Shown piece by piece: positions 6,742 through 15,058 of a stretch of DNA of 64,000 nucleotides. The DNA lies in the NCBI GenBank assembly GCA_937902315.1, contig CALGUG010000054.1, forward strand, positions 124,001-188,000, read 5' to 3'. A program made the translations under genes and the position numbers. The notes below the pieces were generated by a model. That model saw nothing but the letters and a program-made list of their open reading frames with translations. It was not told where the DNA came from and did not search any database. Position 1 is the first letter of the stretch. Each line of letters starts with the position of its first letter. This DNA comes from an uncultured Chloroflexales bacterium. Its GTDB lineage: Bacteria > Chloroflexota > Chloroflexia > Chloroflexales > Chloroflexaceae.

Positions 6742-8799
6742 TTAGCGGAGCGAAATATAGGCATACATGATTTTATCGATGACGAGTGAAACACCTTGCC
6801 ATGCGATCCAAATAATGCTAACACCTACTAGCAAACGACCTGCCGCAAAACGCGCGATCGTTCCATACAACCAGCCTACCAGAATCGAGATCGGCACGAT
6901 CATAAAGAGCACATGTTTATAGTTAAGTGCTACTCGTGCATCAATAAAGGCAAAGGGCGGATAGATCAATAGCCAAACAAGCAGCAATAGCCCGAGATAA
7001 AGGCGATTGCTCGTTTGGAGCGTGAGCTGTTCTGTTGTACGTTGATCCCAGAGCTGTTTAGCAAACAACAGTGCCCCCAGCCCAGCCACACTCAGCAACC
7101 AGCGTCCATACATTTCGAGCAGCATGGGCCATACCACCCCCGCGCCTGCTTCGATCGCCGACACCTTGGCGTCGGTGTTTAAGGCACGCCCTCCGCTGAG
7201 GGCCTCGAACACAGTCGGTAGACTACGTCGAATCAGTTCGGGTATATGCCAGCCATAATAGAGCAGAAAGGCGGCTATTGCTGCATAGACGATAATAAGG
7301 GTGCTGGCTTTCCAAAGCGGATCACGTCGGATCAACAACAGCCCAATAAAGAGCAGCCATAGGCTCGCAAACAGCAAGAGCACCGCAGGATGCGATAGGA
7401 AGGCGGCCAGCATCGCCCCTGCGATCGCTAGTTGTATCCGTCGTTCTGCCAAGCGTTGACGCCAGATCAGCCAAAGGAAGCAACTGAACACAACCCAACA
7501 CTGACCCAACAAGGTGGTATAAATACCCCACGATGTAACGACCACCAGCGCAAAAGGATGGATCGCAAGCAACAGGGCCGCCACCATTGCAGAGCGCCTG
7601 CTACCGCCTGCCGCAAGCACGATCAAGCCTACCAAAACGACCGTGATGCTGTCGATCAGGCTGCTCAGCGCCATAACACTGAGTTCGGGCCAATTGCCTG
7701 GCAAGCTAGTTAAGGGCGCGATCGCAAGATAGTAGTAGGGAGTGCGCGGAACGGTGATATCGCTTTGCCATTGAACTGGTGTCAGATCGCTATTGGGCAA
7801 AAACAGTTCGAGAAAACGCCCGTTCATGACCATCCAAGCGCGGCTTAGATTAAAGCGCAGATCGCTTGGAAAGTTGAGTGGGTAGGCCAGCGCGGCAAAA
7901 CGTACAAAAAAGGCGAGCACCATTATAACCAACAAGGCGTGTTGGGTTTTTGGGCTGAGAGGTAATGTATATCGCGCTAAACGAGCGAGAGCGTGGCGTG
8001 TCACCCAGGCTAAAATAAGACACGCACTTACTACCAGCAGCAAGCGTCCGGTATAGTCGGTTAGATAAAGGCGCCAAGAGCCGCTTTCTGCAGCGAGCAC
8101 ATACACTGTGCTCACAGTCAAAACCGCGCCAAACAGCGCTCCGATACGCACATGGCCGAAACTCCAAGCGCCCATAATCGTGGCACAGGCGATGATCATT
8201 GCGATCAGTATGCTTTGGCCGATCGGCGCATGGTCCGCGCCTCCCGATAGTCGCAGCTCGTCGAGCACAAAGCCGAGCGCGCGCCGATCATCATCTTCTT
8301 GAATGGGGCTATGGATCTCGAAGCGAGCGTCGCCGCTCCAGCGCTCGCTGCGCGGCATCAGATGAAGCTGACGCCAGCCCGGATCAATCTGAAGGGTTTG
8401 GCTATGCCCCGCCTCGATCAGGGTCAAGGTTTTGCCCTCTGCGCCGCCATGGACGCGCAACAGCAGCTTGGTCTGTTCGCCGATACCGGGCAGATAGATC
8501 TCGCTCTCTGGCTTCGACCAGCGGTAACGCCCTTCTTGATTGCGTTCGTAGCCATAAAAGCCTTCGAGGTAGGGACCATCCCAATAGCCGCCAACGTCGA
8601 TCGTCATCGACCAAGCTCGGTTCATGATCTGAAAGCTGATGATGCCTGCAACACAGGCCCAAAAGAGCGCATTGAGTGCGAAAAGGACAAAGATACTCAA
8701 ACTCTGTGTGGTAGGGCGTGATTGCTTCTTCACTAGCCAAGGATTAAAGAGAGCTTGTAGTCCACCTCGAACTGAAGCTGCGAGCTCTTGCTGCTGCAT
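6742..8799 (-). CDS. Large multi-pass membrane protein with N-terminal extracytoplasmic domain (glycosyltransferase-like)
   Basis: This is a 685-residue protein. One membrane helix at about 34-58 is followed by an extracytoplasmic domain of roughly 130 residues with YRWSKPESEIYLPG and DARFEIHSP, then a block of 10 or more hydrophobic helices from about 190 to the end. The first loop after the helical block begins contains NLSRAWMVMNGRFLELFLPNSD, and later RTPYYYLAIAPL. These are reminiscent of GT-C/ArnT-like mannosyltransferases, but I cannot point to a certain catalytic acidic pair. The N-terminal domain has the same layout as in the 591-residue protein at 32.1 kb (FRWSSADAAVRLPG). A role in moving or adding sugars at the envelope is inference. 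Confidence 0.65.
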   Translation of the reverse strand: MQQQELAASVRGGLQALFNPWLVKKQSRPTTQSLSIFVLFALNALFWACVAGIISFQIMNRAWSMTIDVGGYWDGPYLEGFYGYERNQEGRYRWSKPESEIYLPGIGEQTKLLLRVHGGAEGKTLTLIEAGHSQTLQIDPGWRQLHLMPRSERWSGDARFEIHSPIQEDDDRRALGFVLDELRLSGGADHAPIGQSILIAMIIACATIMGAWSFGHVRIGALFGAVLTVSTVYVLAAESGSWRLYLTDYTGRLLLVVSACLILAWVTRHALARLARYTLPLSPKTQHALLVIMVLAFFVRFAALAYPLNFPSDLRFNLSRAWMVMNGRFLELFLPNSDLTPVQWQSDITVPRTPYYYLAIAPLTSLPGNWPELSVMALSSLIDSITVVLVGLIVLAAGGSRRSAMVAALLLAIHPFALVVVTSWGIYTTLLGQCWVVFSCFLWLIWRQRLAERRIQLAIAGAMLAAFLSHPAVLLLFASLWLLFIGLLLIRRDPLWKASTLIIVYAAIAAFLLYYGWHIPELIRRSLPTVFEALSGGRALNTDAKVSAIEAGAGVVWPMLLEMYGRWLLSVAGLGALLFAKQLWDQRTTEQLTLQTSNRLYLGLLLLVWLLIYPPFAFIDARVALNYKHVLFMIVPISILVGWLYGTIARFAAGRLLVGVSIIWIAWQGVSLVIDKIMYAYISLR

Positions 8800-9006
8800 A
8801 ATCTTGTTGCCTATGTGGGCTGGAGATAGCAGATCGATTGAGCATGCCCCACTCTGATGCCATGGAATGCAGGTTCAGTATCGCTAATCATCGCTATCGT
8901 TTAGCCAGCTATCTAGAACATACGGTATACTTTGGTGAGAGAAAAGGTGGAGGGTATTATAGCCCTAAGCTCGATCTATGTCGAACAAGAGCGGAGATAG
9001 ACAGCT

Positions 9007-9330
9007 ATGCAAGAAGAAGTAGCAGTCGGCAAGCTAAGCTCGCTTCGACCCGGGCAGATGCAATATGTTAACGTCGATGGCTTGCCGATCGCGCTCGCTA
9101 ATGTAGAAGGTACGATCTACGCTTTTGGGGATAGCTGTAGGCATCAGGGCGGCTCGCTCTCTTCGGGGGTCTTGATTGAAGAGACCGTGACCTGCCCTTG
9201 GCATGGTTGGACCTACAATGTCCGAACCGGAAAAAGTATTGTGCCGCCGATTGGCTTGCGTATTCCGACCTACCCGGTGCGGATCGAAGACGACACGATT
9301 TACATAACGATCGATTGGCCAGATGAATAG
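9007..9330 (+). CDS. Rieske-type [2Fe-2S] ferredoxin
   Basis: This is a 107-residue soluble Rieske protein. The cluster ligands are C44 and H46 in CRHQGG and C63 and H66 in CPWHGW. The spacing fits ferredoxins of dioxygenase systems and NirD-like proteins. With no signal or membrane anchor it should be a cytoplasmic electron carrier. GGAGAT lies 8 bp before the ATG. A -10-like TATACT sits at 8926-8931, about 75 bp upstream. No oxygenase or reductase subunit is adjacent, so its partner is unknown; the ring-cleavage dioxygenases in this window do not need a ferredoxin. Confidence 0.93.
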   Translation: MQEEVAVGKLSSLRPGQMQYVNVDGLPIALANVEGTIYAFGDSCRHQGGSLSSGVLIEETVTCPWHGWTYNVRTGKSIVPPIGLRIPTYPVRIEDDTIYITIDWPDE

Positions 9331-9383
9331 AGCCGTACATAACTCGCTCGGTATGAACGGCTCGCTTCCCGAACTACAAGGAG

Positions 9384-10055
9384 CTAAGCGATACTGCCAG
9401 AGTCGTTGATAACCGAGCGATTGGTGAAGGCGGCCACACCCCGCGCGATAATAAAAGCGATCAACCAATAAATCAAAATCGCAAAGAGAGTCGAAATTTC
9501 TAAGACATTGCTGCCACTATCGATCGGCGCTTCAAAGCCAAAGATATTGCTGAAAGGATAGTGGAAGGGCGCGCTTAGGCTATACCAAAAACTCACAAAG
9601 CCGTTGTCGGGGTTGGCACCAACCAGCCGCAGAAAGAAACGCACGGCTAGGATGATCGTAATCACCCGCACGATATAGTAGATGATGCGCTGGGCGCGTG
9701 TGATGTTTGCTACCCGCAGGCGACTGGCTGAAGGGATAACAGTGGTCTGTTTTGCGACCACACGTTCGCCCGTTTCATCATCGATGACGATCTGTTCGCG
9801 TTCGATAATGCGATCACTGGTTTCGATCGAACCGTCAGAGACGGCATCAAAGGCTTGGTCATTGGCGACCGCTTGGGCTTGGCTGTCGGCAGCAACGCTT
9901 GCACGGTTATCGATCTCTTGGTGACCGACTGCGAGGGGGACAGAATCTTCGTGCTCGGAACGTGGTGGTCGTAGCGGAACATGCTTGGCGTTGTCGAACG
10001 GTTCATCCAACATCTCTTGGAGGATGCGCTCTCGCTCTTTCTCTCTGTCTGTCAT
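9384..10055 (-). CDS. YggT-family membrane protein with long N-terminal region
   Basis: This is a 223-residue protein. Residues 1-115 are polar, acidic and probably disordered, with a stretch DRIIEREQIVIDDETGERVV. The C-terminal part holds two hydrophobic segments, about 125-143 (IIYYIVRVITIILAVRFFLR) and 185-210, separated by a loop with PFHYPFSNIFG. This is the YggT fold. YggT proteins are small membrane proteins linked to division-site and osmotic functions in other bacteria, without a defined reaction. AAGGAG lies 6 bp before the ATG. The polar N-terminal half is longer than in classical YggT proteins. Confidence 0.8.
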   Translation of the reverse strand: MTDREKERERILQEMLDEPFDNAKHVPLRPPRSEHEDSVPLAVGHQEIDNRASVAADSQAQAVANDQAFDAVSDGSIETSDRIIEREQIVIDDETGERVVAKQTTVIPSASRLRVANITRAQRIIYYIVRVITIILAVRFFLRLVGANPDNGFVSFWYSLSAPFHYPFSNIFGFEAPIDSGSNVLEISTLFAILIYWLIAFIIARGVAAFTNRSVINDSGSIA

Positions 10056-10279
10056 AACGTCTCCTTAACACATTCCAAAAGCTTTTAATACATGTAGCAG
10101 AAACTGTGCCATTCTCTTTAGGAGCATGTGTTTGGCCAAGCCCTTCGCCTATAAAGTGCTACCAAATACGATAACGTTTTTGCTTTTTAGCCCTCAACAG
10201 GCTGAATCTCTTCCTCGTTTTCTCCCTGTTGCGCGCATGCACCTCATTAAACAGATTTCTAGCAAATTCGCTGGCCCAC

Positions 10280-10358
10280 TTCAGCGCTCTGGCGGCAAGG
10301 TCTTTATCCTAAAGATGGTCCTCACCGCGTCCGCCTACGGCTATCAACGGCCTGCCCG
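10280..10358 (+). repeat. Core repeat copy 4, forward orientation, unpaired
   Basis: The exact core is at 10327-10347. It starts with TTCAGCGCTCTGGCGGCAAG, the best-conserved form of the left arm. Confidence 0.85.
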
Positions 10359-10633
10359 CCACCACGAGTGCGCATCTGCCTCGCTGGCGAAGCCGCCCCC
10401 ATTCCACAAACAGATTCCGTACTAGTGTGAGTTTTGGTATGATTGTTGTAGAAGAGATAAGTGGCGCTTTCTGACAACCACACAGTGAAGGAGAAGACCT
10501 GTTAGAATAGGTTGAATGTGGATATGAGCCTGTTTGATCGCTCATGGGCAAACGAGGTTGCATCCATTGTTTGTTATTCAATCTGTTTGTTATTTGCCCC
10601 TTTGCAATCACACAGATTGCTCGTCTTCCCAAT

Positions 10634-10664
10634 AAAAAAGGCACAAGGCAAGATGCCTTGCACC
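10634..10664 (-). terminator. Terminator of the lipoprotein gene
   Basis: On the minus strand an 11-bp stem (with two G-U pairs) and a 3-nt loop are followed by six T. The gene's stop is 32 bp upstream. Confidence 0.85.
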
Positions 10665-10695
10665 TCTTTTATGCTCTAGTGTGATGAGTGACGTG

Positions 10696-11307
10696 TTATT
10701 GTGCGGCAGCCAACATAACCGGGCGACCGTTATTGCACCACACCATCAAACTCCCATCGCTATTGGTATGCACATCGAATTCGCTGGTTCCGTCGGCGAG
10801 AACGATTTTATAGCCGGGAGTTATGACGGCCAAATAGATTGCGGCGGGATCGGGGCAGCCGAGGCTGCTGTCTGACCACTCTTGCTCTTCGATGCTTTTA
10901 ACTGTCAGGTTGCGCGGACCAACTTCGGGAAGTGCTACAATACTTCTTTGTGCTGATGCTGCGATCTGCTCTGCATTTGCCGGGGCAGGCGATTCATCAA
11001 CCGGCGAAGGGCTGTTTTGCTCATCTGGCTCGGCAACAGGCGAAGGGGTATCTGAATCTGTTTGAGAGCTGGGCGACGGGCTTGGTGTGTTCGAGTTCGG
11101 TGTTTGGCTCGGTGTAGCCGCCTCGTCCGTTTCGGGAGTCTGTGATGGATCTGGTGCCTGAGTTGGGCTAGATGTAGGCTGTGCCCCAACCACCTCTGTT
11201 GGTGACGGGTTTGTATTTTGTGCTATAGGTTGACCACAAGCGCTAAGCGCAAGTGCCAGCGCTGTAGCAAGCAGTATCGTACATGTTCGCATCGTTGGCT
11301 CCTTCAT
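10696..11307 (-). CDS. Lipoprotein with Pro/Ser/Thr linker and conserved C-terminal domain
   Basis: This is a 203-residue protein. A lipoprotein signal ends in LSAC with C24 as the lipid-modified cysteine. Residues 30-115 are a low-complexity linker rich in proline, serine, threonine and glutamine. The C-terminal 85 residues carry VKSIEEQEWSDSSLGCPDP, then VITPGYKIVLADG and a final cysteine in VWCNN. This domain recurs in Chloroflexota and cyanobacterial exported proteins and has no assigned function; the two cysteines may form a disulfide. It is probably anchored outside the membrane by its lipid. Internal ATG at codon 6 is an alternative start. Confidence 0.85.
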   Translation of the reverse strand: MKEPTMRTCTILLATALALALSACGQPIAQNTNPSPTEVVGAQPTSSPTQAPDPSQTPETDEAATPSQTPNSNTPSPSPSSQTDSDTPSPVAEPDEQNSPSPVDESPAPANAEQIAASAQRSIVALPEVGPRNLTVKSIEEQEWSDSSLGCPDPAAIYLAVITPGYKIVLADGTSEFDVHTNSDGSLMVWCNNGRPVMLAAAQ

Positions 11308-11389
11308 ATATAGCAGCGAAAGCTATTCGTCTAGAGGACGTTGTCTGTAGGCGAATAGTTCCGCTCAAGTGAGAGAAACTAGAGATCCT

Positions 11390-12154
11390 ATGTTAGATTG
11401 GACAATCGAACTCGCTTATCGTGCTGGTGCAATTCTGCGTGCTGGTTTAGAAAAAGAGCGCTCGGTCGAACTTAAAGGGCGCGGCAACATGGTGACCGAT
11501 ATCGATCACGCCAGCGAAGAGCTGATCGTATCGGCTATCCGTTCTCATTTCCCCGATCATCGCATTGTGTCTGAAGAGGGCGGCGGCATCGATCAGAGCT
11601 CGACCTATACTTGGTTGATCGATCCGCTCGATGGCACCAATAACTATGCTCATGGCTTCCCGTTCTTTGCGGTTTCGCTCGCCGTTTTGGAACGCGGAGA
11701 ACCCTACATCGGCGTGGTCTACGACCCGCTTCGCGACGAGCTGTTTGCAGCTCAACGCGGCCAAGGTGCGCGCTGTAACGGTCGCCGACTGAATGTATCG
11801 ACCACTGCTAAGCTCGATCAAGCCTTCTTAACCACCGGCTTCCCCTACGATCGTTTCGTCGATTCGAACAATAATCTGACCGAATTTCAGCGCATTTTGC
11901 TGCGGGCGGGCGATGTACGTCGCCCTGGCTCGGCGGCGCTCGACCTGTGTTATGTGGCGGCGGGTCGCAGCGATGGCTATTGGGAGATGAAGCTCAACCC
12001 TTGGGATGTAGCGGCAGGTATCTTGATGGTTCAGGAGGCGGGAGGCAAGCTGAGCGATTGGCAGGGCGAGCCGCTCGATGTGTGGACGAGTCGGGTAGTG
12101 GCTAGCAATGGCTTTATTCACCAAGAATTGATCGACGTACTTAACGAGCACTAA
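11390..12154 (+). CDS. Inositol monophosphatase family protein (SuhB-like)
   Basis: This is a 254-residue member of the Li+-sensitive, Mg2+-dependent phosphatase family. All metal motifs are present: SEEGG (first glutamate), DPLDGTNNYAHGFP, and NPWDVAAG near the C-terminus. The family dephosphorylates myo-inositol 1-phosphate and also fructose bisphosphate, histidinol phosphate or PAP in some members. I chose ATG 11390; a GTG 21 bp upstream is in frame but has no better ribosome site. The gene is followed, after 75 bp, by a radical SAM gene. Which substrate applies here cannot be told from these motifs. Confidence 0.92.
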   Translation: MLDWTIELAYRAGAILRAGLEKERSVELKGRGNMVTDIDHASEELIVSAIRSHFPDHRIVSEEGGGIDQSSTYTWLIDPLDGTNNYAHGFPFFAVSLAVLERGEPYIGVVYDPLRDELFAAQRGQGARCNGRRLNVSTTAKLDQAFLTTGFPYDRFVDSNNNLTEFQRILLRAGDVRRPGSAALDLCYVAAGRSDGYWEMKLNPWDVAAGILMVQEAGGKLSDWQGEPLDVWTSRVVASNGFIHQELIDVLNEH

Positions 12155-12191
12155 ATGTCGTTGTAAGAGCTAAATGCTACGCAGATTGTAT

Positions 12192-12250
12192 AACTGATTG
12201 TTCGAGCGCTATTGAAGCTGTGGGCTAAGATGGTGTTTGAACAATCAGTT
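12192..12250. promoter_or_regulatory. 12-bp perfect inverted repeat across the radical SAM gene start
   Basis: AACTGATTGTTC (12192-12203) and its complement (12239-12250) enclose 35 nt that include the candidate TTG and ATG starts. In RNA it would hide or expose the start; in DNA it could be an operator. Confidence 0.6.
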
Positions 12251-13339
12251 TTGAAACATAAGAAATATCGTATGGCTTACTATTTGCGCGAAAATGTTAG
12301 AACGCGACCAGTATTTGGGCATCGCCGCCCCACAATTAATGAATTCTTTCTTTCATCTTATACTTTGTCTACCTATAGTGGCTGTGAATTTGGTTGCGCC
12401 TATTGCGACGCGTGGTCGTATGGTTTGCGCCCGCTGAACGAGACGATTCGTATTCCGATCGACCTGCCTGATGTGGTCAATGAAGAATTGCCGGGCTTGG
12501 ATCGGGGCGACTTAATTGCGATTACAGCGCTCAGCGATAGCTATCAGCCCGCCGAACAAACCTTTCGCATCACGCGTCAAGTACTACAATCGTTTGCCGA
12601 TCACGGTCAGCCCTGTTTGATCCTCACCAAAAGCCCAACTGTTTTGGAAGATCTGCCCCTTTTGCGCCGCATCAACGAGCAGAGCCTGGCGGTGGTGATG
12701 TTCACCATTCTGACCATGGATAACTATCTTTCCGAGCAGTTAGAGGGCAAGGTACAGTCGCCAGCCGCGCGTATCGAGGCTATGGCAGAGCTCAAGCGCG
12801 CGGGTATTCCTGTGGGCGCGGCCATTCTGCCCGTGATGCCCTATGTCAACGATACTGACCTTGGCTTGCGCACGCTGCTGCGCAGTTTGGCGAGTGTGCC
12901 GGTTGATTTTGTGGTCTGGGACTTTTTGCACATTCCCAACGAGCGCCATCGCGGGCGTATTCGCGATACGCTCGGGCGCATCGGCTCGTACCCGCCAAGC
13001 TACTACCGCGATATCTACCGCGAGCAACAACTGCCCATCCCTAGCTATCGGGCCGAACGCAGTCGCGAGCTGCTCGAACGCTGCGACGCGCTTGGGATCG
13101 ATGTGCGCATGCCGCATAAATTGTTTGCGGGCAAGCTCAAGCCCGCCAACGAAGCCGCTTTGATTTTGAAGCATACCGCCTTTCGCGATGAGATCCAAGG
13201 GCGGCATACGTTGGCGCTGTTGCACCGCGAGCTAGCCGACCAGATCTATGCTGGTCATTACCCAAAGAAAGAACTGCTGAGCAGCCCGCTTGCATCGACG
13301 GTTCAGGCCATTCTCGAACGACCAGAAGCTGCTAGCTGA
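12230..13339 (+). CDS. Radical SAM protein (SplB-like)
   Basis: The [4Fe-4S] cluster motif CX3CX2C is present as CEFGCAYCDAW, followed by ITALSDSYQPAE and ILTKSPTVLED, which are typical of the SPL/Rv2578c-like radical SAM group. The protein is a cytoplasmic SAM-cleaving enzyme of about 370 residues; the true reaction is not clear. It lacks evidence for being a genuine spore photoproduct lyase. The start is uncertain: ATG 12230 (369 residues) is chosen, with TTG 12212 and ATG 12272 as alternatives, none with a strong ribosome site. An inverted repeat covers the first two. A terminator lies 99 bp past the stop. Confidence 0.85.
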   Translation: MVFEQSVLKHKKYRMAYYLRENVRTRPVFGHRRPTINEFFLSSYTLSTYSGCEFGCAYCDAWSYGLRPLNETIRIPIDLPDVVNEELPGLDRGDLIAITALSDSYQPAEQTFRITRQVLQSFADHGQPCLILTKSPTVLEDLPLLRRINEQSLAVVMFTILTMDNYLSEQLEGKVQSPAARIEAMAELKRAGIPVGAAILPVMPYVNDTDLGLRTLLRSLASVPVDFVVWDFLHIPNERHRGRIRDTLGRIGSYPPSYYRDIYREQQLPIPSYRAERSRELLERCDALGIDVRMPHKLFAGKLKPANEAALILKHTAFRDEIQGRHTLALLHRELADQIYAGHYPKKELLSSPLASTVQAILERPEAAS

Positions 13340-13437
13340 GTATTTGATTGCTCTGCTTGATACGCAATCCGATTACGTTACGTTTGCCTGCGGCAGAGTA
13401 GAAAGTGACCCCGTTTCTCGTTTTTCGGCGTTGTTAT

Positions 13438-13477
13438 GAGAGATTTGGTGCAGAAGCGCTAAATCTCTCGTTTTTTT
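13438..13477 (+). terminator. Terminator inside the repeat element after the radical SAM gene
   Basis: GAGAGATTT pairs with AAATCTCTC across a 14-nt loop and is followed by G and seven T. The element seems to supply the terminator of the preceding gene. Confidence 0.8.
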
Positions 13478-13526
13478 GACCTGCTTCGCGCCTCGGGCCT
13501 GCTGAGTGCAAAACCCGCTTGTTGAG

Positions 13527-13606
13527 TTCAGCGCTCTGGCGGTATAGTCCCTTCCCCAAAGAAGGCTTTAAGCGCGTCCGCCTACGGCTACCAACATCCC
13601 GCCCGC
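13527..13606 (+). repeat. Core repeat copy 5, forward orientation
   Basis: The exact core is at 13574-13594. From AAGGCTTTAAGC through the core to CATCCCGCCCG it is identical to the inverted copy at 14864-14943 on the other side of rimI. Confidence 0.9.
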
Positions 13607-13768
13607 AACAAAGAGCTTGTATCGCTGTGTGTGGAAAGGCGGCCCCAAAACGAAGCGCTACAAACGGATTTCGTATGACAGCAAATTGGCTCGATCGCCT
13701 TATGTTGTGTTTGGCTTCTGGCAGGGTGTTATGTTTAGGCGTGTGGAAGCGCAAGAGAGTAGCTTGCT

Positions 13769-14458
13769 TTAGTCGTTGCCAAGCATGCGTAGACCGGTAT
13801 GGCTGAGATTGGTAGGGCTGTTGCTTTGTCCGTTGGCTTCGGCTTGGGCGCGGAGTTTGGCAAACAGTCGGGCGCGTAGTTCGCGCAGGCGGTTCTGATA
13901 CTCTGGCGACTGGATCGGATCAGTCCACATAATCAAGGCGTCTTCGTTGTTGTCGGTGTAGTAGCGCGCTCGCGTTCCCGCCGGACGAAAACCATATTTG
14001 AGGTAGAGGTTTTGGGCCACCGTGTTGCTGACACGCACCTCTAACGAAAGCCAAGTGGCGCGTAGATCGAGGGCGTGATCGATCAGGCCGTTGAGCAGCA
14101 GTTCGCCGACACTGCGCCCGCGATGAGCAGGTGCTAAGGCGATGGTGGTGATATGCGCTTCGTTTTCGGTCAGCCAGAGGCCGCCATAACCAACTAAAGG
14201 GTATTGGCTGAGTGTGCTCGGTGGCGAAAAGAAGGCGGGCAGCATGAATGAGAGGAAGCTGCGTCGAGCCGTTGGAGCCGGAGGCCGTGGTGGCGGCGGT
14301 GTAGGGCTGACTCGAACGACAATATAACGACTCGTTACCGAATTGCGTAATTCCCGTCGGTACGTGTTGGTTGACCAAGGAGTCGTAAAGCTTTGGCGTT
14401 CGACTTCCTGAACATCAGGAATATCATCTTCTGTCATCGGCTCGATGAAATAATACAT
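13769..14458 (-). CDS. rimI: Ribosomal protein S18-alanine N-acetyltransferase RimI-like (GNAT)
   Basis: This is a 229-residue GNAT acetyltransferase. It starts with FIEPMTEDDIPDVQEVERQSF, and the acetyl-CoA loop is in LAPAHRGRSVGELLL. The C-terminal YLKYGFRPAGTRARYYTDNNEDALIMW is the RimI-type end. RimI acetylates the N-terminal alanine of ribosomal protein S18. An insert of about 40 residues rich in proline (VSPTPPPPRPPAPTARR) between the first strands, and a polar tail of about 45 residues, make it longer than the usual 150. The gene stands between two inverted copies of the core repeat with unusually high similarity to each other. No tsaB or tsaD lies adjacent. Confidence 0.85.
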   Translation of the reverse strand: MYYFIEPMTEDDIPDVQEVERQSFTTPWSTNTYRRELRNSVTSRYIVVRVSPTPPPPRPPAPTARRSFLSFMLPAFFSPPSTLSQYPLVGYGGLWLTENEAHITTIALAPAHRGRSVGELLLNGLIDHALDLRATWLSLEVRVSNTVAQNLYLKYGFRPAGTRARYYTDNNEDALIMWTDPIQSPEYQNRLRELRARLFAKLRAQAEANGQSNSPTNLSHTGLRMLGND

Positions 14459-14863
14459 CGAGACATCCCCGCATTCACAATAGTTTTCGGTACCGTTCGT
14501 TGTTGCCTATTGTATCACTTTCCTGCTCACAATGAAATACATAATTTGACAACAATTGTCCGGGCTTGTTTAGTACTTGTAGCAGGCTGCTTTTGAGGCT
14601 CGCTCTTGAGCGCTGTGTTTGATTGTAGATCACTTATCTTTTGGCCTTCGGCAGAGTGGAACGTGACTAGATCTTTCCCGGCTTTTCGTTTTTCTGAGCG
14701 AAGAGAATGCACGTCTTTAAACGGATTTGGTATCAGCACACAGGTCTTTACAAGGACTTGGGGTCACGAGATAGATTGGGGGTAGGTTGTGCATGTGTCT
14801 CTTCGGCCGTTTGAAATCTTGTATGTTGGGGGCGGCCTCGGCGCGCAGCTAGCACCCCTTGGG

Positions 14864-14943
14864 GCGGGCGGGATGTTGGTAGCCGTAGGCGGACGCGCTT
14901 AAAGCCTTTTTTGGGTTAAAGACTTCGCCGCTAGAGCGTTGAA
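14864..14943 (-). repeat. Core repeat copy 6, reverse orientation
   Basis: The core is at 14876-14896. It is the inverted partner of copy 5 across rimI. Confidence 0.9.
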
Positions 14944-15007
14944 ATTGTGCTTCTGATGGAGGCGGTTGTGAGCTGTTTGCTTTGAAATGGGCCAGAGGGA
15001 GCAAATA

Positions 15008-15042
15008 AAACAAACTGGTGGGTTTGGCCCACCAGTTTGTTT
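15008..15042 (-). terminator. Terminator of the two-domain lipoprotein gene
   Basis: A 15-bp perfect stem (15008-15022 with 15028-15042) has a 5-nt loop; the minus strand continues with TTTTATTT. The stop codon is 17 bp upstream. Confidence 0.9.
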
Positions 15043-15058
15043 CAAATGGTCTGTATGT

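Larger units (their letters stand above)
10056..10695. other. 640-bp gap with mosaic repeat
   Basis: A degenerate left end (TACCAAATACGATAACG near 10152), a CATGCACCTCATTAAACAG block, a forward core repeat and a right end stopping at TA 10420-10421 form one composite element. The lipoprotein terminator follows. No gene is believable here. Confidence 0.65.
13361..13675. mobile_element. MITE-like composite element with TA-flanked terminal inverted repeats
   Basis: The ends read TA-CGCAATCCG and CGGATTTCG-TA, an inverted pair with one mismatch, flanked by TA as in IS630-type insertions. Inside are the GGCAGAGTAGAA motif, a terminator hairpin and the forward core repeat copy 5. No transposase is encoded. 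Confidence 0.55.
14459..15058. other. 600-bp gap with two repeat families
   Basis: At about 14630-14732 lies a copy of the GGCCTTCGGCAGAGTGGAAC block ending in CGGATTTGG-TA. The reverse core repeat and a strong terminator follow. No gene is seen. Confidence 0.7.

Noticed and set aside
10309..10644. A 111-codon minus-strand frame in the gap at 10.1-10.7 kb
   Set aside because: It crosses the core repeat and the terminator and shows no family features.
12230..13339. Calling the radical SAM protein a spore photoproduct lyase
   Set aside because: Only the cluster motif and general fold fit; no other DNA-repair or sporulation context supports the specific name.
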